Shown: positions 20,146 to 31,899 of the stretch, in pieces
How the letters are laid out: every line of letters starts with the position of its first letter
Position numbering within the stretch: the stretch's first letter is position 1
Source of the DNA: Gnetum montanum
Lineage: Eukaryota; Streptophyta; Gnetopsida; Gnetales; Gnetaceae
Direction of reading: 5' to 3'
Assembly (NCBI GenBank): GCA_015680685.1
Contig: MNCI01016519.1
Location: 130,802-194,801 of the forward strand
DNA: 64,000 nucleotides
Position numbers and translations under genes: made by a program
The notes under the pieces: generated by a model
The model's database searches: none
Told to the model about the DNA's origin: nothing
What the model saw: only the letters and a program-made list of their open reading frames with translations

Positions 20146-23084
20146 ATATCTACACATTACCTACATGATGTGATGGATGTACTTTTTATGGATCATAGTT
20201 TCTACACATAGTTGCATCTTGTATTACTATACGTAATGCATGGGACTTACTTCTTCTCTATCTTTCCAAATTCATTTTCCTTGAAATTTTCCAAGGAGAG
20301 ATCTATAATTTCCAACCATGCATCAATGGTACTTAACCAAATCATTTCCATGATGATTGAGAAGTCCCTCTTGTAATTATCAACATAGATTACCAGGAAT
20401 TTAGCAAAATAGGACACTCATAGATGGTGGTTATGATGTCCTACACTAATCCCAAGGGAATAGTGATAGATAGATCTACCAACTCAATATGAATGTTGCT
20501 CTTCTTGAGTGGAGGTAGGTTCTAGGCTTTGTACATCTCATGAAAAATTAGATTTACACTAGAACCTAAATCCAAAAGATCCTTGCAAGGTTCATTCCTA
20601 GTGATTTTTAGGTAAATAAGGGGACCCTTAGGGTTAGATCTTTTCATGTAAAGATTACTAGCCTTTATCCAATCAGTTATTGCATGGGTCAAATGATGGT
20701 ATGCACTTTGGGAGGCATTTGGTTTGAAGGGCTCTCGAATAGGTTTCTGGAAAATGAGGGAGAATTAGGGTCATCAACCATACATGTATGTAAGGGCTTT
20801 GTAGGACTATTGATTTGGAAAAATGATCTTTTTCAAGGCTTATTTTTCTAACCACTCAGTTGAGGAGCCAACTATAAGTTAATAGCCTAGTGGTGTTACA
20901 TTGCTATGGTTGGGATGGAATTTCATCTTGCATTGATGGAGTAGGTGGTAGTTGAGTTGAGGGTGTTGCAACATTAGCAGAAGGATGAGGAGGATAATGA
21001 GGAAATGGGGATACCCTTCTTGGAGATTGGGCTCTATAGTATTTAGAAGGGTAGTGTTGATGCTGGAATGAAGCTTAACTAGAAGAGCCATGTGTAGAAA
21101 TGGGCTACTAAACATAGTACCCATATGGATTAGGCTATTGATAAGGGTACTGCTACCTTAGTGGTGGCATCCCCCATGATTGTGGATGTTGCCACTAATG
21201 ATACTACTCATAAGGTTGTGATGGAGCTCCAGTCGGATAGTAGACTTGTTGTTGATGGAATTGCCTGGGATTTCCTTGAGGATAAGATAATCTTCTGGGT
21301 GCTTGCTTTTTTGCCAATCTAGGATTTAGAGCATACAACCTAGACTCCTGCAAGTGTGACACAACAAGACAACTTTCCTTAGGATGCTTGTATTAGTAGA
21401 TGTCACTTTCACCATCATCATTTGATTTGAAATCCACAACCTTCTCTACTATAGTAGCCTTGCACTTATCCATTTGATGGGCACATTCAGCTTTCTTCCT
21501 TCTCCTATGATCATGATTGCTAAGAGTAGCTTTCATCCAAAGGGTCGCACATTTTATGTACCTTTGTCAAAATTTTGGAAATAGACTTATGAATTAGCAA
21601 GGTCTTTCGCTAGACCACTTCATCAAGTAGTGCCTCCTCCTCATTATCATAGAATTGGACCTCTTGTTTGTAGATGGAAGGGTCTTAGTTATACTCTTCT
21701 GTACTTTTCCTTTTTCTCAACTCTCCTTCTTCTTTGGCAACCTACTCAATTATCCTTTAAATTTGATGGGCTCTAAGTTCTAAAAGTCTTTCTTGGGCAT
21801 AGACCCAAAGGTTTCTCCTTGTTTCTATGCAGAGCTCATGTATGATATGGTAGAGCTACTACCTTTGAGAATAATCATGGCTAGGACATTGGTGCAAGAG
21901 GGAATAGTACATGACCATGGCTACATCCAAGGATTCATGTGTTCCTTGTTTCTTAGATTGGACACTCGGGGAGTATGGTTGATACTTGTCATTGAAGAGC
22001 TCAAGCATCATACTCCATTAATAGATTGATTTTGGCTCTAAGGACCGGTACCAACTTTTAGTTTCTTTGATAAGTGTCATTGGGAATAACTTTAACTTTT
22101 TTAATTTGTTTTAAATGTTCTATAAGGCATAAGCATTATGAAAAGCTTGAATATGATTTTTTGTATTTGAGTTGTATCCTCTTCAAACTTAGGAATATTG
22201 TTCATATCCAACTGCTTAATTCTGCTATCTTTCACATGCCTCGTTGGGATCCTTATGGCCTTTGCGATGCTCAACATATTTCAAGTTGCAAGAAAAGGTT
22301 CATCATAGTCATAGCCTCTATGATAGTAATGATGCCTATGGTGCCCTTTGTAGCTTTGGTTGGAGCTAGAAGAGGAAGAAGAGGATGTCAAAGATAAAGA
22401 AGAGGGAGGAGAGCCACCACCAACATGATGAGTGCTATCCCCTCTCCTTTGATCATGACCATGATCATCATGTCTATCATCATCATATGCTTGTCCCCAA
22501 TCGTATCATGACTCTCACTTTTGGATCCCCCATGATCATGGAGCCTGTTCTTTCCCAAACTAGGATTTTTTACAGTGGACTATAAATTTTAGTTTAGGCC
22601 CCCTTTGTCAAAACCAAGGGGAGGAGAATTAATGAATTGAGAACCCCCAAAGAAGGGATCCTCTCCATCTTTTTTGCCTAGCAAGAACAAGGGGTATTAA
22701 ACTATTTCCCCTTAAATGCTTCATAGCACATTTCCTATTATTGATCTTTCTTACATTGTGCTTCAATTGGATGGTAGTCTTGATAGTCATGGTCTTACAC
22801 AACATATTCAACATTGAGACCCTAGATGCCCAACCTCATAATATTTTGGTGTAGCATCACAAGAATTGATCAATCAGACTATAACACATTGTTACCCTTC
22901 ATGTCCCTCTAGTATATCTATTCATCCCAATGTAGAATGAAGGTGAAGTCTAGCACATACTCATCGGGATGAGTATATACTAGTCTACATTGTTAGGGCA
23001 TTGGTGGATTTGTCCCTCTAAATCTTTGTTGATTGTATGTATGCTCAAATGGCAGTAGAGAATCAACCCTATAAGAAGAAGACA
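20146..23084 (-). pseudogene. Gag-protease of element E
   Basis: Homologous to the B gag-protease from the Met-Ser-Ser-Ser start near 23084 onward, but full of stops and frameshifts. Recognisable parts are YTHPDEYVLDFTF near 22960, a His/Arg-rich tract near 22380-22480, the gag core near 22200, a Pro-rich linker near 20950-21100, and a protease active site in which Asp-Ser-Gly has become Asp-Leu-Gly (near 20570). The coding sequence then meets element B at 20145 and resumes on the other side at 13447. Confidence 0.65.
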
Positions 23085-23216
23085 TTTTATCTTACCAAGA
23101 AAAATTATGTGCTTGTAATAGTATTATTATTCTCAATGATTAAAACTTTAAGATTCATTACAACAATTTTGAATAATTTCACTAAGTCCTAGATAGCACA
23201 TGTAGCTAACTAAAGT

Positions 23217-23233
23217 CCCTAGCAATGATGCCA
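23217..23233 (-). other. Primer-binding site of element E
   Basis: The minus strand reads TGGCATCATTGCTAGGG, a decayed version of the tRNA-Asp site in B, again one base from the LTR end TGATGAG. Confidence 0.65.
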
Positions 23234-23234
23234 A

Positions 23235-23361
23235 TGATGAGTAGCGAGTATACCCTATGGCCAACCATATAAATTACTAGTGTTCACTAAGCAATCTAGT
23301 CAAATTCTATAGGCTTTAGCTCTCTAAGTGCACTAGGTCTAGGAGGTGAATCTACAAATAT
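23235..23361 (-). repeat. Truncated 5' LTR of element E
   Basis: These 127 bp match the reverse complement of the end of LTR C (29762-29888) very well, including the AAGTGCA...AGGTGAAT...ACAAATA block. The match stops at 23361, where plus-strand integrase sequence of C begins. Confidence 0.8.
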
Positions 23362-23384
23362 AGGAGAGACTAGAGCACTAAACT

Positions 23385-23905
23385 TAACGATGCCCTTTGG
23401 GGTTGTCGCTCCACATGGAAACTTCCTTTAGGCTATTCTCCCTATGAGTTGGTGTTCAGAAAACTACCAACTTTTCTTATTCAAATTGAGCTTTGTACAC
23501 TTTTAATAGCTTGAGACCATGACTTTGAGCTTGGTCTAGCATAGAAAGAGGGATTGATCAACCTTAATGTGCTAGATAAGAATCGATTGGTAGCCCTATC
23601 ATCTAATGAGTTGCATAAGGCGTTCAATAAGCAATGCCATGACCTCAAAATAAGGAAGGTAAAATTTCAACCAAGAGACAAGGTCATTTACTGGAACCCC
23701 ACACATGTGCCACAAAGAACTAGGTTCCAAATATTGTGAGAAGATCCTTACATCATCTATGAAACCTTTTCTTCTAGGACCATGCTGATATACAAACCTG
23801 AAAGCCCAAATAAGAAATTATTGATCAACATGCAATAGGTCAAACCTTTCCATGAATCCAAGAGAGATAGTGATCATAACATCTCCTTGGATGGACAAGC
23901 ATGCT
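23385..23905 (+). pseudogene. Integrase C-terminal region of element C
   Basis: Several frames and stops are needed, but the reading PYELVFRKLPTFL, NRLVALSSNELHKAFNKQ, FQPRDKVIYW and VKPFHES matches the post-catalytic part of Athila-type integrases (YRLVYGK, LNELEE, F.PG..VLL). It starts about 70 residues beyond where the integrase of E stops. It is followed by a stop and GTTGTGGGGGAGATG, the start of the spacer. Confidence 0.65.
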
Positions 23906-25437
23906 TAATATTTTGGATCTCTTCCTTCTAACTTAGTTGTGGGGGAGATGGCCATCCATGCTAATTAATTAACATGACTCTTCAATTTTTGCATTTTCTT
24001 TTGTTTTACACCTTGTTACTTTTACACCTTTTTGTTTTACACCATTTTTTCTTTTACAATATATTTAGTACATTTTTATTTTCTTAAATAATTTACAATT
24101 ATTTCTATATTTTTATTTATTTTAATTTATGTTTTTATTATGTTTGTCTTCTTTTCCTTTATTTCCATAGGACATAGTGATGCTGCAACTATTTGCTAAT
24201 GGTGGTTTGTACTTAATGATATTTGATTTTTAATGTTTGGATTCTATCTTTGAATTTTGGTATAGATAACTAGGACATGGTTTCTTTTTCATGAAATAGG
24301 CAGTGAGTCCATGTCATCCATCCATTCACAAAACTCTATGGTATTCCTTATTTTGGAAATATGAGGTTCCTTCCTTAATGAAACTTTTAATGAACTTATT
24401 ACCTTGGTAGTTTCCAAACTTGGAAAAGATTAAATGGACTAATAAGGGTGTGACTTCAAGAGGATTTGATGATCTTTGTACTTTCTTATCCTCTTAAGTG
24501 CATGGGTGTTTTCATGGATTTCTTACCATTCTACTATTGACCAGTAATAGGAAGTTAAAGTATTTGCATGGTGTGGTTTCCATCCAAAAATCCATAAAAA
24601 TATAAAATCCAAAAAAAGTGATGGGAATTCAAAGCACACCCGTTAGACTTAATAATAGGCTACAAGCACTAGTTATGGGAATAGAAAGATATGTTACCCA
24701 TGCTTGAAGGTCTTCTATAACTAAGGCCCTTTCTCACTTATTGCTTCTCTTTTCTTCTCTTTTAGGAACAATGAATGATCTATAAGAGAAGTTTTATGTT
24801 TTAAGGAGCTGGGTTCATCGTAGAGTATCGCTAGAAGTGGTTGGTTTTAATCTTGACTAAGGATGGACTTTATTGGATTATTTAATTACAAAATCCACAA
24901 GGCATTTCATGACCATAGTATGGGCACCATTCCACTCTCCTCATCATCCACTAATGCTATCCATACCTCATCTCACTGCCAATTTTTCATGTTTTGTTCA
25001 ATGTCTCAGTTTGATGTGTTAAAATTCTTAGGTAGATTAGTATGGGATTTAGTGCTTAACTTTTGATAACCATTAATCACCCATGGAGTCCACGAACTCT
25101 TTGGTTTGAGGATTTTCAAGGGTAGAAAGGGCATGAACCTGCTTTGGGGAGGATCCACTTGCATTTTCTTTGGTTGGGTTAGTTAAGTTCCTTATCCTTT
25201 GGCATTTGTGCATTCAAATCCTTCTGCATTCCCCATCGGTTCCATCCAACTATGCACTCCTTAATGGCACTTCTTCTTTAAATTCATTCTCCAACTCAAA
25301 CTCCTTTTTTGTAACTAAGCTAGCCCTCTTCCACTATTTCATCATGTTCATGACATTTCTGGGTCTCCAAAAATGTTCATTACATGCTTAAACTCCTTTG
25401 TTTCATCCTTCTATTTAATGTGAAAATTTTTTGTCAC
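23906..25437 (+). other. Post-pol non-coding tract of element C
   Basis: Homologous to 1-720 in A and to 14451-15905 (reverse) in B. The plus-strand ORFs here (such as 24863-25066) resemble no family I know and are not conserved, so I treat the tract as non-coding. Confidence 0.55.
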
Positions 25438-25445
25438 AGGCCTCG

Positions 25446-25519
25446 TGAACGAGATCCCATCTATGAAGCCATCGCATCGACATGATCCATCAACACAACA
25501 TAAAAATCCTATAAATAGG
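25446..25519 (+). promoter_or_regulatory. Internal promoter of element C
   Basis: GATCCCATC, CATCGCATCGA and GACATGATCC precede TATAAATAGG at 25510. The position and TATA box are the same as in A, but the GATATCGCG palindromes are replaced by CATCGATG-like words. The 10-mer GACATGATCC recurs exactly in the LTR of C at 29111-29120. Confidence 0.55.
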
Positions 25520-25947
25520 TGGCTACTTAGTGATTTTTTCACATTTTCTCATAAATAAGGGGGAACTTTTTGCATTTTCTAGAGCCTAGAACCTTCCAAA
25601 GCCCATAACTTCTAGACTATTTATCCCATTACTCTCATTCTTTAGTCCTACAGCTACTAGATGTAAGCTCTTCGTTGGGGGGCCACAAACCTTAGGTTTT
25701 TGATAAAAAAAATTTCAAAATTTTTCTAACTCTCACAAAGTTTTAACTAATCAACTAACATTAAAATAATCAAAGTATGAAAGTTAAAACCTTCCAACAA
25801 ACTCTAGTAACCGTCTAAATCAAATAACATTAAAATAATCAATCTACCATGGTCATAACTTAGACAAAGTATATCTGCCCAAAGAGATAAGCTACTTAAA
25901 GGTTAAAAGTTACACATCACACACTAATCCTTGGCATTATTGTGACC

Positions 25948-28806
25948 ATGGATGGTACTAAAAGGATAGCACCTGTAGGAGGAAGGACTATCCCAACTGA
26001 AGGACAAACAAATAAGAATTGGAAGGGGCCAAGAATAGTTCTAGGAGTAGGTAGCTAAAATCCATGCAACAGGACCTCTTCTATAGGAGCCCAACGTGGA
26101 ATCTGTTAGATAGATTCTCAAGGTGGTCGCAAGAGAATAATCCCACTAAGATGAGGTACCAAAGCCAAGAACAAATCTTGAGATCATCTTAATGGAGGCC
26201 AGCCTCAAGCAAATTGCATCCAAGGAGGTCTAGAAATCCATGTGTCAAGAGGTAGAATTTGGACCTTTCTTGTAGTTTACTCCTATAGAAGTTAAAACTT
26301 AACTACAGAACTTCCCCATGTGGCCCATCATCACTTCTAGTGGAGAGTGGTACATGGGAAAGACATACCTTTTCTAGAACAATAGACAAGCCAACTTCAT
26401 GGTCAAAATCAAGGACATATTTTTGTCCTATTTGGTGAAAGTAGTCTCTAAGACCCTTGGGTTGCCTAAAACTAGGACCACTGTAGCTAAAATTCTAACA
26501 TAGGTAGATCTAGGCATTAAGAAAGAATGGGCACAAGAGTGCTATGGAGTGGACTGCAAAGATTTTGGCATGCTCACCATGGCAAAATGAGCATATTTCA
26601 AAATTGTGGCCTTTTACCTCAATCCAGTGGTGATGCCTAGTAAATTCATAGCCTTTTCCACTTGTGCATGTATCACTCTAAGCAAAATATTCCCTATTAA
26701 CCTCCCATAATTAATCCATCTAGAGATATAGAAGCACTTCAAGGAGAACAAACATGGAAGGAAGAAACTCCCCTTTCCATGCCTCATCAAAAAATTTTGC
26801 AAAATAGGAGGCATAACCTCTATACTAGTGACATAATTTATTGTGCTCCAACTACTTCCTGGGTGAAGATGATGAAGGAAAAAGTACCTATGAAGGTGGT
26901 CTAGGAAGAGAAGCAGCAACCACTACCTTCATCACCCACTCATGAAATGAAACTAGAGACCTACATTGCCATTGAGTGCATGTATGAACTCCATGGGTAG
27001 CTCTTGCAATAGTAGTAATAGTAGGTAGAAACAAGTGGTGGTGATCCATCTATGTATCAACCAACCATAAGTCACCTCAATGAAGTGGCCTAAACCATAA
27101 GCTAGATGGAGGGTGTGGCATCAATATTTTCTATCCAACAACTACAGGTGCCTACAAGGTCAAATCCAAGTGCTTAAGAGGTAACAGTGTTCCTCTTGTA
27201 GTAGCAACAATTTCTAGAAATCTTTGGGAATGCTGCTACTTTTTTGATGCATTTGGAGAAGGGTGAGGGAGCAATTGTCTTGGTGATGCATCACCAAGGG
27301 TAGGAGACAATGGCTAAAGTGCTTGTTTATAAAGTGGATCAAGAACTCAATGCACTTGAGGCATCTATACTTGACATTTCTACAGTTAGGGATGTGTAGA
27401 CGTTTGTAGGCACTATTAATAGAAGATTAAGTGTAGTCTAGCATGAGGAATTGCTAGACCGATTGGTGAGAATTGGGAAACTAATTTTGAATATCTTTGA
27501 CCTTTCAAACACCATCACTACTACCTAATCAAAGTTGCTCAAGGAAAAGGGTAGATGCATCATCATAGAGGAACAACTTAAAATAGCCAGAGTAGAAAAC
27601 CAATGCTTAGCTATAGAAGTTGCTAAATTGAGAGTCCACCTCACTGATCCTATGTTACTCAGCCAAGCAATTACATGGGATGAAGCTTTTCAAAAATTTC
27701 ATGTCAAAATCAAAGAGGTTGAGTATGCCAAGGAGTTGACATTCTTTGACTAGTGCTTGGTCAATGTCACAATGCACAACATTCAGAAGGACTTGGTCTA
27801 GACTCATTGGGATAATGAAGCCTTGACTATAGAAATCCATCACCTATAGAATGTTAATGCACAAAAACAATAGATTTCTAACTTTATCCATCAATAGTAA
27901 GAACAACTTGCTAAGGTAAACACTAACCTGAGGATGTTTGTAGCAAAAAAAAAAAAAACCTCTCAATGGAGGAGGTCCGTGCCTTACACCATAAGTCTAC
28001 AATAGAAATTTCCACCTAGAAGAACAAGGCCCTCAAATTTGAGAGGGTCAATAATCATTACAAATACTATGTGGGATTGTAGAAAGAAATTAATAAGAAG
28101 CACATTCAACTGGCAAAGGCAAAAGTCAATGAGGCCCTCTAGTAGCTCCAATAAGGAGGTGATTATAGCATTCTATCTTTGATGGGCTGAACAAATATAA
28201 TAAAGCTAAAATTCACACGAAGGAGCTACAAATTAAGAAAATGACCAAATACATGGAGCTTGCCAACCTTCAATATGAAAACCTAGCAATACTAATTGCT
28301 AAAAGGTTGTGATTAGAGTTAAAGAAGTAGGTGGCCAGCTCATACTTATTGTACAATGTAGAGTTCAAACATCACAAAGAGACCAAGTAGAATCCTGAGG
28401 TTGCAAATGCTAAACTTAACATTCTTAGGGAGTGATTCATAGATGAAAGATAAACTATCGAAAACTAGCCAAGAAGATGAATGACTACTAGGAGATGCAA
28501 AATGCACTCAAGGCATTCGACATTGAATGCAAATAGTTGTCTACATGGATTATCAATGTAAAGGAGTTGTTCCCTATAATACCCTATCCATGAGATATTC
28601 CCACTTCAGCTTACATTGGTGAAGCAACGTGAACCATCAATGATCCTCAGAGTAGGAAGACGAAGATGAAGGCATTGATAGATGCCTTTCATATTCCACC
28701 AAAAGTTATAATTTCAGTAGGATAGCCACAACCACCACCTCAACAACCACATGCACCTGAAGTAGGAGAAGGTCCTTAGGAGCTTCCACATCCTAGGACC
28801 ATCTAA
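25948..28806 (+). pseudogene. aORF of element C
   Basis: From ATG 25948 to TAA 28804-28806 is 953 codons in register, with many stops. The gene is homologous to 1250-4036 in A. Shared parts include a basic head, WPIITSSGEWYMGKTYLF (26315-26375), the LPFPCLIKKFC block (26770-26800), the long coiled coil (about 27530-28500) including a shared EEVRALHHKS-like segment near 27970, and a Pro-rich tail. Domain content is as in A. Decay is heavier than in A. Confidence 0.55.
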
Positions 28807-29045
28807 TTTTCTTCATTGATTTCAAGTCATCTAAGGAGTTATGTTGTCATTTATTATCATGGTGTTTAATTTGTTGTCCAGAATACCAATTTTTGTAATG
28901 ATTGTAAATCCAAACACTTGGAAACTTATTTTTTTTTGTCATGTTTGTTTTGTATCTATAATTAGTTAATAATTCCATACCTTTCCAAAATTTTGTATAG
29001 AACTTATTCATCCTTTGTTCAATCAAGTATGAGTTTTGATTTAGT

Positions 29046-29055
29046 CATGGAGGTA
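29046..29055 (+). other. Polypurine tract of element C
   Basis: CATGGAGGTA directly precedes LTR C and follows a GAGTTTTGATTTAGT stretch equivalent to that in A. Confidence 0.55.
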
Positions 29056-29888
29056 TGATGAATCATGTCGTTGGGCCCCATCGATGGGATGTCATTGATG
29101 TAACCTCATTGACATGATCCTATCGATGTAGGGTTTGCTATGTTGATGTGTACCCATCAATGTGGCACCCTACTTTCTCCTATAAATGTATGATTACCTA
29201 CCAAATTTATGAAAATATTTTAGTTAGTTGTAACAAAGCTATTGTAGTTTTTGTTCCAAAAGTTAGAATATTTTCTAAGTTCCTACAATATGAGTCAAAG
29301 AAATATACAAATATTTATTTAAGCATTGATGTACATGAGCACCTCAGTGTGAACGACAATAAAGATAATATTTCTTGATAAAACCTTGCAACACTTGGAA
29401 TATATTGATGTTTCCTTATGCATTTATTTCCCATGCACTTTACTTTAGTAATTGATTAATATTGATTAAATAGCGAACATAAGTACGATCATTTCGAGCA
29501 TCTGCTTAACACTTGATAATCCTAATAACACTTAATGCTTGGTAATCCAGCAGTGCTATAATGTGTTTAAGATGTATACAAAAAGTGGGAAAAAATGCTT
29601 ATGTTAGGATTAGTTAAGTGTTAGCTAGTTATTAGATTAAATAGATTAATTAAACATCTATTATTTTATTTCCAGCACTTAGGTGATTAAAATGATAAAA
29701 ATTAGATGTCTCGTTAGCCATAAACTTGCACCTCATAAGTGGAATTGAGGACACAATGATCATATTTGTAAATTCACCTTCTAAACTCAATGCACTTAGA
29801 GAGCTAAAGTCTACAAAATCCAACCAAATTGCTTAGTGAATGCTAGTGATTCATATGGTTGGGCATAGGGTACACTCACTACTCATCA
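29056..29888 (+). repeat. 3' LTR of element C
   Basis: An 833-bp repeat with TGATGA at the start and ACTCATCA at the end. The last 127 bp equal the partial LTR of E. Contains a promoter region with CATCGATG words and a TATA box. Confidence 0.75.
29074..29188 (+). promoter_or_regulatory. LTR promoter of C: CATCGATG-type motif array plus TATA box
   Basis: CCCATCGATGGG (29078-29089) is a 12-bp palindrome. It is followed by CATTGATG, CATTGACATGATCC, TATCGATG and CATCAATG words, then TATAAATG at 29181. The architecture is equivalent to the LTR promoter of A, with a different palindrome. Confidence 0.55.
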
Positions 29889-31890
29889 TGGACCATTAAT
29901 GAATGTTGATGGAACATGAAAGATATGAGAGAAATGAAGTGTTGGTAATAGAAAAATTATTGAAAACATATGCAATACTTTATTGGAAAGAAAAAAAAAG
30001 TGTTACATCAATGAGAGGCCCTTTTCTTTATAAAATAATAATGGAACCATACTAGGGAACATAAATTATCATTACCCCATAGTTTGGAACCATTAAAAAA
30101 GTGAAAAAATTGTTACATTTGGATCATATTTTAATATATGAACCCATTAATTCATAAAAATAATAAAATAATATTTAAGTTTCCTAATTTTTTCTCTTTC
30201 TAATGACAATGTGATGCATGAGTTAACCTTTGATTTTTTGAAGTATTTTATGAAAGGTGATTCCTGATGCTTTCATGATTTTTATCTTTTAAATATGTTG
30301 AAATTTTCTTGCATTTCGTACTAGTATCAACAAATCCTATCTTATAGACAAATTAGAGGATATATAAAATAACATACACATATAGAAAGTATGACATGTT
30401 GTTGCTTTTCATTAAACACTGAACAAGTTATTCATTTACCTTCATCATCATATGTTTTATCTAACAAAACTTTACATTATGCTTTTAAATTATCCAAATC
30501 TTTCATGTAGTAAATATAATATTGTAATTTTTTCTATAATTGTAAAAGATGTAATTTTTGAATATTTTGGTCATAAGCTTATATGACTCTTTTAAATGGA
30601 TAATTTTTATTCATATTCTCATAAAATATAAAAGAATTATGAAACATCTCTTACATATATATCTATTTATAGATTTGGTATTAAACACAAGGAAAAGTTC
30701 AGAGGTATCTTTGAAGACATACTTGATTAATCTCTCTAAGATTTCTATCATCAATTGGGCTTCCTTGAACTTCATTGAAAATCTTCCATTGTGGCACATC
30801 CACAAGCCTTCATGAATTACATGAACAGAAATCACCTTATTATCTTGTAATGTTGCATCTAGATAGCCTTGTAATTTCAAATTCTTAAATTTCACCTTAT
30901 GGTTTTTAAAGTAATCCATCATTGATTTATTATTAATTGGTATATTAAATATAGGAAATTCACATCTTTCCACCACCTCTCTTGGAGAAGCTACCAAAGG
31001 ACCTTGCATTATGTTTATTCTTTTATTTCAATTTTTTCTTATCCTTTGGTTCCTATTTTCCACATGACTTCTGAGAGATTTGTTAATTGCATCAAGTTGC
31101 AAGCATAAATAAGTCACTTAATACTTCTTACTTTCCATACAAATGATTTCTTCATGATCGCTATGATTCTAGAATTAATGTTCTCTTAGTGTTGCTTTCA
31201 AATTTCCTAAGCAAATGAATTGTATGGAATAATTCATGATTATTTAATTTGGTAAATCATTTTCTTATGTTGATATCATCAAGATTTATAATTTTAGGAA
31301 CTATTATTATTTACTAGGCTTCTATGTCATTATTATAGGAATGATAGTATAAAATAAAAGAAAGCATTTACTTTCTTTATTTATTATAGTAGTGAAAGTT
31401 TTTACAACTAACTTTCTGAGGACTTTGGTTTTCATCATTTGAATTCACCATAAACTATGTTTCCATACTTTTTAATTGATGTTTATAATTAATAAGTAAA
31501 CTTAATTTACATTCACTCTTCTTGGAATTGTTCTACCTAATTGTTAGACTTAATTAGATTACAGAGATTCCTTTTTTCTATATGTTTATAATACTCTTTT
31601 CTATGTGTCTACTTATTAACACATCTTATCATCATATTTTTCTTATGGGTATCTTATTCTTCTAGGATTGTTTGATTTCCATGTAACTTGGGTTCTATGT
31701 TTCTTTACATGAATATTTTTTTATGTTTTCTCTTCCATACAAACTATATCTTCACTTCACTTCATATTCAATGTATTTATTTATGTACCTTCACACTTCC
31801 TTCATGTATTCATAGGTTGTTTTATCATACATTAATAACCATTACCTTTCATAATCTATGGAAATTTTCATAATTAATTTTTTCCTTTAT
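29889..31890. other. AT-rich stretch without recognised genes
   Basis: The longest ORF is 31009 to 30611 on the minus strand (132 codons, starting MQGPLVASPREVVERCEF). I do not recognise it. It may be a decayed part of the neighbouring chromovirus F, whose integrase should lie on this side. Confidence 0.35.
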
Positions 31891-31899
31891 TATAACATG

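Larger units (their letters stand above)
11030..23361 (-). mobile_element. Element E: 5' portion of an Athila-like element, interrupted by element B
   Basis: Read on the minus strand: partial LTR (23361-23235), tRNA-Asp-like primer site, gag-protease (23084-20146), element B inserted here, then RT, RNase H and the first half of integrase, ending near 11030 in the host-gene fragment cluster. No second RNase H domain fits between RT and integrase, which suits Athila rather than Tat. Its missing 3' part corresponds to what lies inverted in C (23362-29888). Confidence 0.7.
23362..29888 (+). mobile_element. Element C: 3' half of an Athila-like element of the E subfamily
   Basis: Plus-strand order: integrase C-terminus, non-coding tract, internal promoter, aORF, polypurine tract, LTR. 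Its LTR end is the same subfamily as the partial LTR of E, to which it is joined head-to-head at 23361. Either an inversion split one element, or a second truncated copy lies here. Confidence 0.7.

Noticed and set aside
30611-31009. 132-codon minus-strand ORF as a gene
   Set aside because: No family motif, AT-rich context and no matching neighbour, so it is only mentioned in the description of the stretch.
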